Shown: positions 34,478-43,258, counted from the stretch's first letter. The stretch: 64,000 bases of DNA from Paenibacillus albicereus (GCF_012676905.1 NZ_CP051428.1:4585001-4649000), one strand, 5' to 3'. Notes: generated from the letters alone by a model not told the origin. Numbers and translations: made by a program.

Positions 34478-35152
34478 CTAGCTTTCCGCCGACGCCTCGT
34501 AAAACAGCCGGGTGACGGTCGTCTTGGTGATGCGCCCGACGACCTCCAGCCCCGCGTCCGGCCCGTCCCCGAGCGGCCGCACGACCGGCAGGCCGTCGAT
34601 CTCGCGGGCGATCATGACCGCCATCGCCTCGCGCACCGTCTGCTCCGGCGTCACCGTCGCCAGATTGGACAGCCGCGTCATGACGAGGCCGAGCGGCATC
34701 GCGGCCGCTTGCGGGTTGCCGAGCGCGACCTTGAGCAGATCCTTGCGAGAGACGATGCCCGCCAGCCGGCCGGCCTCGTCGACGACGGTGAGGCTCCCGA
34801 CATTCTCCAGAAAAAGCGTCACGACCGCATCGCTCACCGTCGCCGTCTCGCGCTGCACGACCGGCACGCTCATCACCTCGCCCAAAGGCAGCAGAGCGGC
34901 GGCGACCGTCGAGTCGGCGGTCCGCTCCGACTCCGACTCGTCGCGGCTGCCGAGGAAGTAGCCGACCTTGGGCTTGGCGTCGAGATAGCCGAGCATGACG
35001 AGCAGCCCGAGGTCCGAGCGGATCGCCGGACGGGTCACTCCGAGCCGCTCCGCGATCTGCTCGCCCGTGATCGGCGCGCGGCGGCGGACCGTCTCTACGA
35101 TTTTCTTTTGCCTCGTCGATAGTTTGATCGCCGTTCCCTCCGCTCGCTTCAT
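34478..35152 (-). CDS. ccpN: CcpN-type repressor (HTH + two CBS domains)
   Basis: 224 residues. N-terminal winged HTH (about 10-65: ITGEQIAERLGVTRPAIRSDL), then CBS1 (about 85-140: GSLTVVDEAGRLAGIVSRKDLL) and CBS2 (about 150-215: MIAREIDGLPVVRP...VGRITKTTV). In Bacillus CcpN represses gapB, pckA and the SR1 RNA on glycolytic carbon, with CBS domains sensing nucleotides. Here it lies between ppdK and the PPDK regulator, beside gapB and an SR1P-like gene, so it likely controls the cluster it belongs to. Confidence 0.92.
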   Translation of the reverse strand: MKRAEGTAIKLSTRQKKIVETVRRRAPITGEQIAERLGVTRPAIRSDLGLLVMLGYLDAKPKVGYFLGSRDESESERTADSTVAAALLPLGEVMSVPVVQRETATVSDAVVTLFLENVGSLTVVDEAGRLAGIVSRKDLLKVALGNPQAAAMPLGLVMTRLSNLATVTPEQTVREAMAVMIAREIDGLPVVRPLGDGPDAGLEVVGRITKTTVTRLFYEASAES

Positions 35153-35188
35153 GTCCTACCACCTATTGTAACCGATGGCAGGACGATT

Positions 35189-37873
35189 TCACACCGGCAA
35201 CGCGTCCGCCAGGGCGGACGGAGCCGCGTCCCGGCGCGGCCGGGCGAGAGCGGCCTGGGCGGCCGCGATGCGCGCCATCGGGATGCGGTACGGCGAGCAG
35301 CTGACGTAGTCGAGGCCGATCTCGTGGCAGAAGAAGATCGAGTCGCGCTCGCCGCCGTGCTCGCCGCAGATGCCGGCCTTCAGGCCCGGTCGAGCCGCCC
35401 GCCCCGCCTCCGTGGCGATGCGGATGAGCTGGCCGACGCCTTCCTCGTCGAGCACCTGGAACGGATTGAACGGCAGCAGCTTGCGCTCGACGTAGCGCGC
35501 GAGGAACTTGCCCTCGGCGTCGTCGCGGCTGCAGCCGTAGGTCATCTGCGTCAGGTCGTTCGTGCCGAAGGAAAAGAAGTCCGCATGCTCCGCGATCCGC
35601 CGGGCCGTCAGCGCCGCGCGCGGCACCTCGATCATCGTGCCGACGCGGATCGGCCGCTCGCGCCGCAGCGCCTCCGGCAGCAGCCGCTCCGCCACGGCCT
35701 CGACCTCGGCCCGCAGCAGGCCGAGCTCCGCCGCCTCGCCGACGAGCGGGATCATGATCTCCGCCCGCACGTCGACGCCGCGCTCCGCGCAGGCCGCGGC
35801 CGCCAGGCACAGCGCCTCCGCCTGCATCCGGTAAATCTCCGGATGCATGATGCCGAGCCGGCAGCCGCGCTGGCCGAGCATCGGGTTGGCCTCGCGCAGC
35901 GCATCCGAGCGGCGCAGCAGCGCCTCCAGCTCGGCGCGCTCCGCGCCGGCCGCAGCCTCGAGCTTGCGCTGCAGCTCCTCGCGGCCCGGCAGGAACTCAT
36001 GCAGCGGAGGGTCGAGCAGCCGGATCGTCACCGGCAGGCCGTCCATCGCCTCCAGCAGCCCTTCGAAGTCGGCCTGCTGCATCGGGCGCAGCTCCGCCAG
36101 CGCCGCTTCCCGCGCCTCGTCGGTCTCGGCGGCGATCATGCGCTGCATGACGACCAGCCGCTCCGGCGCGAAAAACATATGCTCCGTCCGGCACAGCCCG
36201 ATGCCCTGCGCGCCAAGCCGGCGCGCGGCGCGCGCATCCTCCGGCGTGTCGGCGTTGGCATGCACCTCCAGCAGGCGCAGCTCGTCGGCCCAGCGCAGCA
36301 CCTGCAGCAGCTCCTCCGTCACCGCCGGCTCGCGCAGCGGCATGCGGCCCGCGATGACGCGGCCCGTGCCGCCGTCGATCGTCAGCCAGTCGCCTTCGGC
36401 GATCGCCTCGGCTCCGCTGCCGCGCACGGCGAGCCGCTTCGCCTCGGCGTCGACCTCCAGCGCCTCGCAGCCGCAGACGGCCGGCTTGCCCATGCCGCGC
36501 GCCACGACGGCCGCATGGCTCGTCATCCCGCCGCGGCTCGTCAGGATGCCTTCGGCGGCGAGCACGCCGTGGATGTCATCCGGCGTCGTCTCGGGACGCA
36601 CGAGAATGACCGGCTGGCCGTCCCGGCTCCAGCGCTCTGCCGTATCGGCGTCGAACACCGCCCGGCCGATCGCCGCTCCCGGCGAAGCCGGCAAGCCCTT
36701 GGCCAGCGTCTCCGCCGCAGCCGATTCGTCGATGCCGCGATGGAGCAGCTGCTCCAGATGCGCCAGCTCCACCCGGCGCACCGCCTCCTCGCGGGCGATC
36801 CTTCCTTCGCGGACGAGGTCGACGGCGATGCGGAGCGCGGCTTGGGCGCCTCTTTTGCCCGTCCGGGTCTGCAGCAGGAACAGCCGCCCTCGCTCGATCG
36901 TGAACTCGATGTCCTGCATGTCGCCGTACCGTTCCTCCAGCGTGCGGCCCCAGCGGTCCAGCTCGGCATGCGCGTGCGGCAGCGCTTCGGCGAGCGAAGC
37001 GATCGGCTGCGGCGTGCGGACGCCGGCGACGACGTCCTCGCCCTGCGCGTTCAGCAGGAACTCGCCGTACAGGCCGGGCTCCCCCGTCGACGGATCGCGG
37101 GTGAAGACGACGCCGGTGCCGCAGTCCGCGCCTTTGTTGCCGAACACCATCCGCTGCACCGTCACGGCCGTTCCGCTCGCGCCGTCGATGCGGTTCACGC
37201 TGCGGTAGACGCGGGCGCGCGGATTGTCCCACGAGCGGAACACCGCCTCGACGGCGAGCCTCAGCTGTTCCAGCACATCCTGCGGAAACGGACGCCCGGC
37301 GTGCCGGAGCACGAGCTGCTGGTAGGCCAGGGCGAGCTCGCGCCAATCGTCCGCCGAGAGCTGCTGGTCCGTTTCTGCTCCGGCCGCTTCCTTGCGCGCC
37401 TCCAGCAGCCGCTCGAAGCGCCAGCCCTCGACGCCGAGCACGACTTGGCCGAACATGGCGATGAGGCGGCGGTAGCAGTCGTAGGCGAAGCGCTCGTCGC
37501 CGGTGATCGCGGCGAGCCCCTCCGCCGTCTCGTCGTTGAGCCCGAGGTTGAGGATCGTGTCCATCATGCCCGGCATCGACACGACCGCTCCGGAGCGAAC
37601 GGAAACGAGCAGCGGGTCGGCACGGTCGCCCAGCCGCTGGCCGCCGCGCTCCTCCAGCACTGCGAGCGCCTCCCGGATCTCCGCCCACAGCGGCTCCTCC
37701 AGCATGCCGCCCGAAAGGGCGTAGTCCCGGCACGCTTCCGTCGTGACCGTGAAGCCCGGCGGCACCGGCACGCCGGCGGCGGTCATGGCCGCGAGTCCCG
37801 CTCCCTTGCCGCCGAGCAGCTCCTTCATGTCCGCGCGGCCTTCCTCGAACGCATAGACGCGTTTGGCGGTCAT
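35189..37873 (-). CDS. ppdK: Pyruvate, phosphate dikinase
   Basis: 894 residues from ATG 37873, full length. N-terminal ATP-grasp domain (GGKGAGLAAM, VSVRSGAVVSMPGMMDTILNLG), swivelling phospho-His domain with GGMTSHAAVVARGMGKP (about 450; the Thr is the target of the regulatory kinase), and a C-terminal PEP/pyruvate barrel (GLCRTEHMFF, FSFGTNDLTQM, CGEHGG). It makes PEP from pyruvate, ATP and phosphate, entering gluconeogenesis. Its start overlaps the SR1P-like gene by 4 nt, and ccpN follows after 36 bp. Confidence 0.95.
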   Translation of the reverse strand: MTAKRVYAFEEGRADMKELLGGKGAGLAAMTAAGVPVPPGFTVTTEACRDYALSGGMLEEPLWAEIREALAVLEERGGQRLGDRADPLLVSVRSGAVVSMPGMMDTILNLGLNDETAEGLAAITGDERFAYDCYRRLIAMFGQVVLGVEGWRFERLLEARKEAAGAETDQQLSADDWRELALAYQQLVLRHAGRPFPQDVLEQLRLAVEAVFRSWDNPRARVYRSVNRIDGASGTAVTVQRMVFGNKGADCGTGVVFTRDPSTGEPGLYGEFLLNAQGEDVVAGVRTPQPIASLAEALPHAHAELDRWGRTLEERYGDMQDIEFTIERGRLFLLQTRTGKRGAQAALRIAVDLVREGRIAREEAVRRVELAHLEQLLHRGIDESAAAETLAKGLPASPGAAIGRAVFDADTAERWSRDGQPVILVRPETTPDDIHGVLAAEGILTSRGGMTSHAAVVARGMGKPAVCGCEALEVDAEAKRLAVRGSGAEAIAEGDWLTIDGGTGRVIAGRMPLREPAVTEELLQVLRWADELRLLEVHANADTPEDARAARRLGAQGIGLCRTEHMFFAPERLVVMQRMIAAETDEAREAALAELRPMQQADFEGLLEAMDGLPVTIRLLDPPLHEFLPGREELQRKLEAAAGAERAELEALLRRSDALREANPMLGQRGCRLGIMHPEIYRMQAEALCLAAAACAERGVDVRAEIMIPLVGEAAELGLLRAEVEAVAERLLPEALRRERPIRVGTMIEVPRAALTARRIAEHADFFSFGTNDLTQMTYGCSRDDAEGKFLARYVERKLLPFNPFQVLDEEGVGQLIRIATEAGRAARPGLKAGICGEHGGERDSIFFCHEIGLDYVSCSPYRIPMARIAAAQAALARPRRDAAPSALADALPV

Positions 37874-38088
37874 GGGCGCTCCCCCTCTCCTGCGGCGCCG
37901 CTCGCCGGCGGCGCGAAGCCGAGTCCGGCCGATCGGGCCGCGGCCTCCCGGCACGCCGGCGAGTCGCACAAGCTATGGAAGATTTTGACCCGGTTCGTCG
38001 GCAGCGTATCGATGATTTCGTTGCAGCTCGGGCATAGGACGAGGCCGTAGTGCAGGCTGCCTGCGGCAGCGGATTGTCCGGTCTTCAT
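37870..38088 (-). CDS. SR1P-like GapA-binding small protein
   Basis: 72 residues; AAAGGAG 10 nt before ATG 38088. The segment at 14-46 (YGLVLCPSCNEIIDTL, then KIFHSLCDSPAC) fits the SR1P pattern of two CxxC-like pairs around an IDT-x5-KV stretch, as in the 39-residue peptide encoded by Bacillus SR1 RNA, which binds and stimulates GapA/RNase J1 interaction. This copy has a 13-residue N-terminal and about 26-residue Pro/Gly-rich C-terminal extension. In Bacillus SR1 is CcpN-repressed; here the gene overlaps ppdK by 4 nt (ATGA) within the ccpN cluster, suggesting co-translation. Confidence 0.7.
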   Translation of the reverse strand: MKTGQSAAAGSLHYGLVLCPSCNEIIDTLPTNRVKIFHSLCDSPACREAAARSAGLGFAPPASGAAGEGERP

Positions 38089-38269
38089 AAGAGTCCATCT
38101 CCTTTGAGGTGTTGTCGTGAGCGGGCGGACGGCGTTGATGGCGGATCGGACGGCTGAGGCGGCGAGGGGCAGGCGAGCGCTCGCGGCCGAGGCGAACGGA
38201 TTCGCCTTGATTCCAGCCGCATTGCTGCAGGCTTGGCTATTCCGCTGCCCTCTTGGGAAAAGGCTGCTG

Positions 38270-39472
38270 CTAGACTCGGACGGCCTCCGCGCCGGTCCGG
38301 CCTGATGCTGCCGGGGATCGCTCCGCCATCCGTGCCGCCAGGTCGATGACCCGGCAGGCGTAGCCCCATTCGTTGTCGTACCAGGCGCTCAGCTGCACGG
38401 ATGAGCCGCGAGCCAGCACGCTAGGCCCGTCGACGACCGCCGACTTGTCGCAGCCGATGTAGTCGGCGGAGACGAGCGGCAGCTCGGCATAGCCGACATA
38501 AGGCGCCAGCGGCCCGGCAGCCGCCTGCCGCAGCGCCTCGCGCAGCTCATCCGCGGAAGCGGCCTCGGCCAGCTCGAGCTGCAGCTGCAGCAGCGACACG
38601 TCGGCGACGGGCACGCGCACCGCCGAGCCGCGCATGACGGGAGCCAGCTCCGGCAGCACCTCGCGCAGCGCTTTGGACATGCCCGTAGCGGCAGGAACGA
38701 TGGAGGAGCCGCAGGCGCGGGCCCGGCGCCAGTCGCGATGCGGATTGTCCAGATGGTTCTGGTCGCTGGTGAAGGCATGGATCGATGTCGCCCATCCCCC
38801 TTTCACGCCGAAAGCTTCATGCACCGCCTTCAGCACGGGAGCGAGGCAGTTGGTCGTGCAGGAGGCGGCGGAGACGAAGCGATGCGCCGACGAATTGTAC
38901 CAGTCATCGTTGACGCCCATGACGGCGGTCAGGTCGGCTTCGCCCGGAGAGGTGAGCAGGACGCGTCCCGCTCCGGCCGCGATATGCTTCTCCATGCCGG
39001 CCCGATCGGTGAATGATCCGGTCGCGTCGATGACGAGATCGATGCCGAGCCGCTTCCACGGCAGCCGGGACGGGTCCCGTTCGGATACGAGCTCGATTCG
39101 GCGGGATGGCGGGACGGTGTCCCGTTCGGATAGGAGCTCGATTTGGCGGGATGGCGGGGTCGGAGTCCGTTCGGAATCATGCTCGATCCGTGACGGAGCC
39201 GGCCGAGACGGAGCCGATTCAAAAGCATGGTCGACTCGGTTCGGTCCGTGCCGATCGGCGGCTTCCAGCCGCAGCAGCGTCTCGCCGTCCGTCCTCACCC
39301 GTCCCGGCCAGCGGCCGTGCACGGTGTCGTATTCCAGCAGATGGACGAGCATGTCGGGAGTGCAGGTCGTGTTGATGGCGACGAGCTCCAGGTTCGAGCC
39401 CTCCGGCAGGTCCAGCAGCCGGCGGATGCAGAGGCGGCCGATTCTTCCCGTGCCGCTGATGGCGATTCGCAT
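38270..39472 (-). CDS. gapB: Gluconeogenic glyceraldehyde-3-phosphate dehydrogenase, with repeat insertion
   Basis: 400 residues (usual about 340). Rossmann GTGRIGRLCIRRL at the N-terminus, the GapB-like VAINTTCT...YDTVHGRW (no Asp after AIN, favouring NADP), catalytic Cys in ASCTTNCLAP, and C-terminal SWYDNEWGYACRVIDL (W-Y-D-N-E-W). About 55 extra residues at roughly 80-135 come from a 15-residue repeat (RIELVSERDPS type; exact 45-bp DNA steps at 39081, 39126, 39171) duplicating a native strand-turn before PWKRLGIDLVIDATG. Frame intact. RBS AAAGGAG precedes the ATG. An operator-like palindrome lies at 39489-39514. Confidence 0.92.
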   Translation of the reverse strand: MRIAISGTGRIGRLCIRRLLDLPEGSNLELVAINTTCTPDMLVHLLEYDTVHGRWPGRVRTDGETLLRLEAADRHGPNRVDHAFESAPSRPAPSRIEHDSERTPTPPSRQIELLSERDTVPPSRRIELVSERDPSRLPWKRLGIDLVIDATGSFTDRAGMEKHIAAGAGRVLLTSPGEADLTAVMGVNDDWYNSSAHRFVSAASCTTNCLAPVLKAVHEAFGVKGGWATSIHAFTSDQNHLDNPHRDWRRARACGSSIVPAATGMSKALREVLPELAPVMRGSAVRVPVADVSLLQLQLELAEAASADELREALRQAAAGPLAPYVGYAELPLVSADYIGCDKSAVVDGPSVLARGSSVQLSAWYDNEWGYACRVIDLAARMAERSPAASGRTGAEAVRV

Positions 39473-39488
39473 TGAGGCAGCTCCTTTA

Positions 39489-39514
39489 TTGTGAGTTATA
39501 TTTTTATATATGAC
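39489..39514. promoter_or_regulatory. Candidate operator upstream of gapB
   Basis: TTGTGAGTTATAT, five nt, ATATATGACG: an imperfect inverted repeat in otherwise GC-rich DNA, about 17 bp upstream of the gapB start. Its arms resemble the 27-bp palindrome upstream of glpX. CcpN is the obvious candidate, but the match to the Bacillus CcpN consensus I recall is weak. Confidence 0.45.
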
Positions 39515-39716
39515 GCCTTATAGGGCATGGAAAAGCCGTCATTCCGCTGATCTTCCGCTCGAAGCCAAGCGCTATTGATTCGGCGGACTGCGAGGGAACG
39601 TTATCCGTCCGACTGGAAGCGCGGGACGGTCGGGACGGTGGGAAGGTCCGCGGCCGCAACGGATGCTGCTTCGTCAGGCGGCTTGCCCGGCCTGACCGCG
39701 GTTGTTCGCATGGCGC

Positions 39717-40697
39717 TTATCCGAACGCCTGGCCGCCCGCCATCACGGCTTTCAGCGACAGGTCGTGGCGCGTCTGGATGAAGCGCACCGTGCGCGTCGC
39801 GGCCCGCATGACGACCGAGTGCGTCGAGGCGAGCCGTCCCGGCAGATCGCGCACCCCGTCCAGGAAATCGCCTTGCGTCACGCCGGTCGCGGCGAAAATG
39901 ACGTCGCCCGTGCCGACGAGGTCGTCCGTGCGCAGCACGCGGGACGGATCGGCGATGCCCATCGCGGCGCATCGCCGCAGCTGCTCTTGGCCGCCCGGCA
40001 GCAGCCGGCCCTGGAATTCTCCGCCGAGGCACTTGATGGCCGCTGCGGCCAGCACGCCCTCCGGAGCTCCGCCGGAGCCCATGTACAGATCGACGCCCGT
40101 CTCGGGAAAGCACGGCGCCATCGCGCCGGCCACGTCGCCGTCGGTCAGCAGCCGCGCCCGGACCCCGAGCGACCGCAGCTCGGCCAGCAGCGGCGCGTGC
40201 CGTTCCCGCTCGAGCAGGGCCACCGTCAGCTCGGAGAGCGGCTTGCCGAGCTCAAGCGCCGCCTTGCGCAGGGTGGCCGCCGGCGGGTCCTGCAGGCGCA
40301 GCCTCCCTGCGAGCGCGGGTCCGACGGCGAGCTTCTGCATGTACATGTCGGGGGCATGCAGCAGCTGGCCGCGCGGCGCGAGCGCGAGCACCGACAGCGC
40401 GTTGTTCAGGCCGCGCGCGGCGAGCTCCGTGCCCTCGAGCGGGTCGACGGCCACATCCGCTTCCGGACCGCTGCCGGTGCCGAGCTCCTCGCCGATGTAG
40501 AGCATCGGCGCCTCGTCCATCTCCCCTTCCCCGATGACGACGCGCCCCCGGATGGCGATGGAGCCGAACATCCTCCGCATCGCTTCCGTCGCCGCGCCGT
40601 CCGCCCTTATCTTGTCGCCTCGTCCGATCCACGGGGCGCTGGCCAGGGCAGCCATCTCGGTCACCCGCACGACTTCGAGCGCCAATTCGCGTTCCAT
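39717..40697 (-). CDS. glpX: Class II fructose-1,6-bisphosphatase
   Basis: 326 residues from ATG 40697 (AAAGGA 8 nt upstream). GlpX-type metal site GRGDKIRADGAATEAM, GEGEMDEAPMLYIGE, DPLEGTELAARG (the DPLEGT box) and GSGGAPEGVLAAAA. It hydrolyses fructose-1,6-bisphosphate in gluconeogenesis. It leads the run glpX, gapB, SR1P-like, ppdK, ccpN and the PPDK regulator on one strand. The 243 bp between glpX and gapB show no gene. Confidence 0.95.
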   Translation of the reverse strand: MERELALEVVRVTEMAALASAPWIGRGDKIRADGAATEAMRRMFGSIAIRGRVVIGEGEMDEAPMLYIGEELGTGSGPEADVAVDPLEGTELAARGLNNALSVLALAPRGQLLHAPDMYMQKLAVGPALAGRLRLQDPPAATLRKAALELGKPLSELTVALLERERHAPLLAELRSLGVRARLLTDGDVAGAMAPCFPETGVDLYMGSGGAPEGVLAAAAIKCLGGEFQGRLLPGGQEQLRRCAAMGIADPSRVLRTDDLVGTGDVIFAATGVTQGDFLDGVRDLPGRLASTHSVVMRAATRTVRFIQTRHDLSLKAVMAGGQAFG

Positions 40698-40765
40698 GCC
40701 CTCATCCTTTCGCCTGCTTGCCGAGAGTGAAGCTTGCTCCGCCAGGAGGGAGCTTCCGGATATAA

Positions 40766-40792
40766 TGTAACACATATTATATATGAGTCACA
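40766..40792. promoter_or_regulatory. 27-bp near-palindromic operator upstream of glpX
   Basis: TGTAACACATAT, three nt, ATATATGAGTCACA: the outer arms TGTnACnCATAT/ATATGnGTnACA are mirror images with few mismatches. It overlaps the likely promoter, about 70 bp from the glpX start, and resembles the gapB upstream element. Confidence 0.55.
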
Positions 40793-40813
40793 ATAGGCGG
40801 AAGGAAAGTTTAT

Positions 40814-40909
40814 GAGGCGTATGGTTAGAGAGGCATATGATTAGAGAGGCATATGATTAGAGAGGCATATGATTAGAGAGGCGTATGGTTAGAGAGGCAA
40901 ACCATTAGG
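40814..40909. repeat. 16-bp tandem repeat, 6 copies
   Basis: GAGGCATATGATTAGA units start at 40814, 40830, 40846, 40862, 40878 and 40894 with few substitutions. A/T-rich relative to the window; directly upstream of the glpX promoter. Confidence 0.9.
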
Positions 40910-40950
40910 GGCATGATCGGCCCGGGCTGCCCCGGTCAGCTGCGCGCGGG

Positions 40951-41135
40951 TATTCCGCGTGCAGGGAGCCGGTTGGCTCCGGCGAGGCTGGCTGCGTTAG
41001 AATTCGTATAACCAACGGTTGGCGATGACATCGCTCGCACCGTTCGGTTTCTTCGCGTGCAGCGAGCTGTTGGCTCTAGGGAAGCCCGCTACGTGTGCGG
41101 TTTCTTCGCGTGCAGCGAGCTATTGGCTCTCATGT
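40951..41135. repeat. Degenerate direct repeats (53-bp step) before the 41-kb array
   Basis: GGTTTCTTCGCGTGCAGCGA with GTTGGCTCT or ATTGGCTCT occurs at 41046 and 41099, 53 bp apart, with a more diverged copy near 40951. The block resembles the sequence flanking the 28-kb array at 27931-27957. Confidence 0.6.
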
Positions 41136-41194
41136 CGCTCTCTTGCGTAAACAGTCACAAGCTAAGATAGATAGACGGGGATTTATTGACGGAG

Positions 41195-41766
41195 TCGAAA
41201 CCTCCTTCATTCGATGCAACGATCGGCCGGGGGCGCTCTCAACGGGTCGAGACCTCCTTCATTCGCTGCAACCAGTGGCCGGGGACGCTCTAAACGGGTC
41301 GAAACCTCCTTCATTCGCTGTGATGATCGGCCGGGGGCGCTCTCAACGGGTCGAGACCTCCTTCATTCGATGCGACCATCGACCGGGGACGCTCTCAACG
41401 GGTCGAGACCTCCTTCATTCGCTGCAACGATCGGCCGGGGACGCTCTCAACGGGTCGAGACCTCCTTCATTCGCTGCAACCGGCGGCTGGAGACGCTCTC
41501 AACGGGTCGAAACCTCCTTCGTTCGATGCGACGATCGACCGGGGAGGCTATCAACGGGTCGAAACCTCCTTCGTTCGATGCGACGATCGGCTGGAGACGC
41601 TCTCAACGGGTCGAGACCTCCTTCATTCGCTGCAACGATCGGCCGGGGACGCTCTCAAGGGGGCGAGACCACCTTCGTTCGCTGTGACGATCGGCTGGAG
41701 ACGCTCTCAACGAGTCGAAACCCCCTTCATTCGATGCGACGATCGGCCGGGGGCGTTTGCAACAAA
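41195..41766. repeat. 52-bp tandem array, 11 copies
   Basis: The TCGARAC anchor recurs at 41195, 41247, 41299 and every 52 bp to 41715. Consensus parts: CTCCTTCATTCG, then CGATCGGCCGGGGACGCTCT, then CAACGGG. It shares a 20/25 core with the array at 27963. Frames open across it give repetitive products and are rejected as genes. Confidence 0.95.
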
Positions 41767-41828
41767 TCAGCTCGTTTACGCTAGCTCTCTCGCGGGCCCG
41801 GGCTATCAATTCGGCACCGGCGCATAGA

Positions 41829-41875
41829 AAAAGACCGAGCAGCCGGAAGACATGCTTCCGGCTGCTCGGTCTTTT
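41829..41875. terminator. Perfect bidirectional terminator
   Basis: A 21-bp perfect stem (AAAAGACCGAGCAGCCGGAA... / ...TTCCGGCTGCTCGGTCTTTT) with a 5-nt loop and U-runs on both strands. No gene is adjacent: it is between two repeat arrays, so the transcript it ends is unidentified and could come from the array itself. Confidence 0.85.
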
Positions 41876-42010
41876 GTAGCGACATGTCCGGGAAAGAAAG
41901 AGGATGGTCTGTCGGCTCCGCCCGCAACAACCATGCAGCCGGCGCATGAGGCATGCCCGACGTCGGATCGGAGCCTAACTGCTCTCTTGAAAATTACGCG
42001 TGCTGTCGCC

Positions 42011-42180
42011 GGCTCGAACCTCGTGGCCGCCTGCTTGCCGTCGCCGGCTCGAACCTCGTGGCCGCCTGCGTGCTGTCGCCGGCTCGAACCTCGCGGCCGC
42101 CTGCTGCCGTTGCCGGCTCGAACTTCGCGGCCGCCTGCGTGCCGTTGCCGGCTCGAACCTCGCGGCCGCCTGCTTGCTAC
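42011..42180. repeat. 35-bp tandem array, 5 copies
   Basis: GGCTCGAACCTCG-GGCCGCCTGC units start at 42011, 42046, 42081, 42115 and 42150. Variation is mainly in the last 6 bases. It lies downstream of the aldo/keto reductase gene. Confidence 0.9.
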
Positions 42181-42283
42181 CGCCTAGTCGCCCCCGCCCT
42201 TCAGGGCTTCATCCTCCATCGACTGCGGCTGCCTGGCCGCTGCGCGCTTCTCCACGCCGGGGGGTGCCGCAGCCCCAAGCCGC

Positions 42284-43258
42284 TTACCAGGCGTAGGCGT
42301 TCGGAGCTTGTCCTCCCGGACCCGGGAAAATGTCATCGATGCGCTTCAAAACGCTCTCGTCGAGCTTGATCTCGACGGCGCGCAGCGAGCGCTCGAACTG
42401 CTCCAGCGTGCGCACGCCGATGATCGGGGCGGTGACGGCCGGCTGGTGGAGCAGCCAGGCCAGCGACACGAGGTCCTCGGTCTCTCCGAGCTCGTCGCAC
42501 AGGCGGCCGTAAGCCTCGAGCTGCTCGCGATGCTTCTCCCAGCGCTTGTCGCCGCTGCGCTGGCCCGCATCGCCGCGGCGGATGTTGCCGGACAGCAGGC
42601 CGCCGTCGAGCGGGCTCCACGGAATGACGCCGATGCCATGCGCCTGAGCGGACGGCAGCACCTCCAGCTCGGGCAGCCGGGTCAGCAGGTTGTACTTATG
42701 CTGCTCGGAGACGAGGCCGAGCACGCCGCGCGCCTTGGCCTCGCCTTGGGCGACCGCCAGATCCCAGCCCGCGAAGTTGCTGGAGCCGACGTACCCGATC
42801 TTGCCCTGCGCCTGCATGTCGCCGAAGGCCGGCCACAGCTCCTCCCAGCTGACGCTGCGATCCACGTGATGCATCTGGTACAGCTCGATGTGGTCGGTCT
42901 GCAGCCGGCGCAGCGAGCCTTCCAGATGGCGGCGGAGCTTGTACGACGACAGGCCCGCCTCGCGGTTGGGCCCGTCATGCGCATCATGCATGTCGCCGTA
43001 AGCCTTGGTGGCGAGCACGACGCGCTCGCGGCGGCCGCCTCCCTGCGCGAACCAGCGGCCCATGATCTCTTCCGTGCGGCCGGAATTTTCTCCCCAGCCG
43101 TAGATGTTCGCCGTATCGAAGAAGTTGATGCCGGCATCCAGCGCGGCATCCATGATGGCGAACGCTTCCTTTTCCTCCGTACCGACGCCGAAATTCATCG
43201 TGCCCAGGCAGAGACGGCTGACCCGCAGCCCCGAACGGCCAAGCTTGGTGTACTCCAT
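42284..43258 (-). CDS. Aldo/keto reductase
   Basis: 324 residues. AKR fold with catalytic Asp in FFDTANIYG, Tyr in the same stretch, Lys in VLATKAYGD and His in YQMHHVD; NADP-binding C-terminal region APIIGVRTLEQFERSL. It reduces aldehydes or ketones with NADPH; the substrate is not evident. GGAG lies about 11 nt before ATG 43258. Monocistronic, divergent from the glycosyltransferase operon. Confidence 0.92.
   Translation of the reverse strand: MEYTKLGRSGLRVSRLCLGTMNFGVGTEEKEAFAIMDAALDAGINFFDTANIYGWGENSGRTEEIMGRWFAQGGGRRERVVLATKAYGDMHDAHDGPNREAGLSSYKLRRHLEGSLRRLQTDHIELYQMHHVDRSVSWEELWPAFGDMQAQGKIGYVGSSNFAGWDLAVAQGEAKARGVLGLVSEQHKYNLLTRLPELEVLPSAQAHGIGVIPWSPLDGGLLSGNIRRGDAGQRSGDKRWEKHREQLEAYGRLCDELGETEDLVSLAWLLHQPAVTAPIIGVRTLEQFERSLRAVEIKLDESVLKRIDDIFPGPGGQAPNAYAW

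Noticed and set aside
39489-40792. Definite CcpN binding sites
   Set aside because: The inverted repeats fit the recalled Bacillus consensus poorly; they are reported only as candidate operators.
11883-41766. CRISPR arrays
   Set aside because: Repeats are regularly spaced and palindromic, but spacers are nearly identical within each array and no cas gene is present in the window.
41095-41784. A 229-residue protein across the 41-kb array
   Set aside because: The frame stays open only because the repeat unit lacks stops; the product is a simple translation of the DNA repeat with no start signal.
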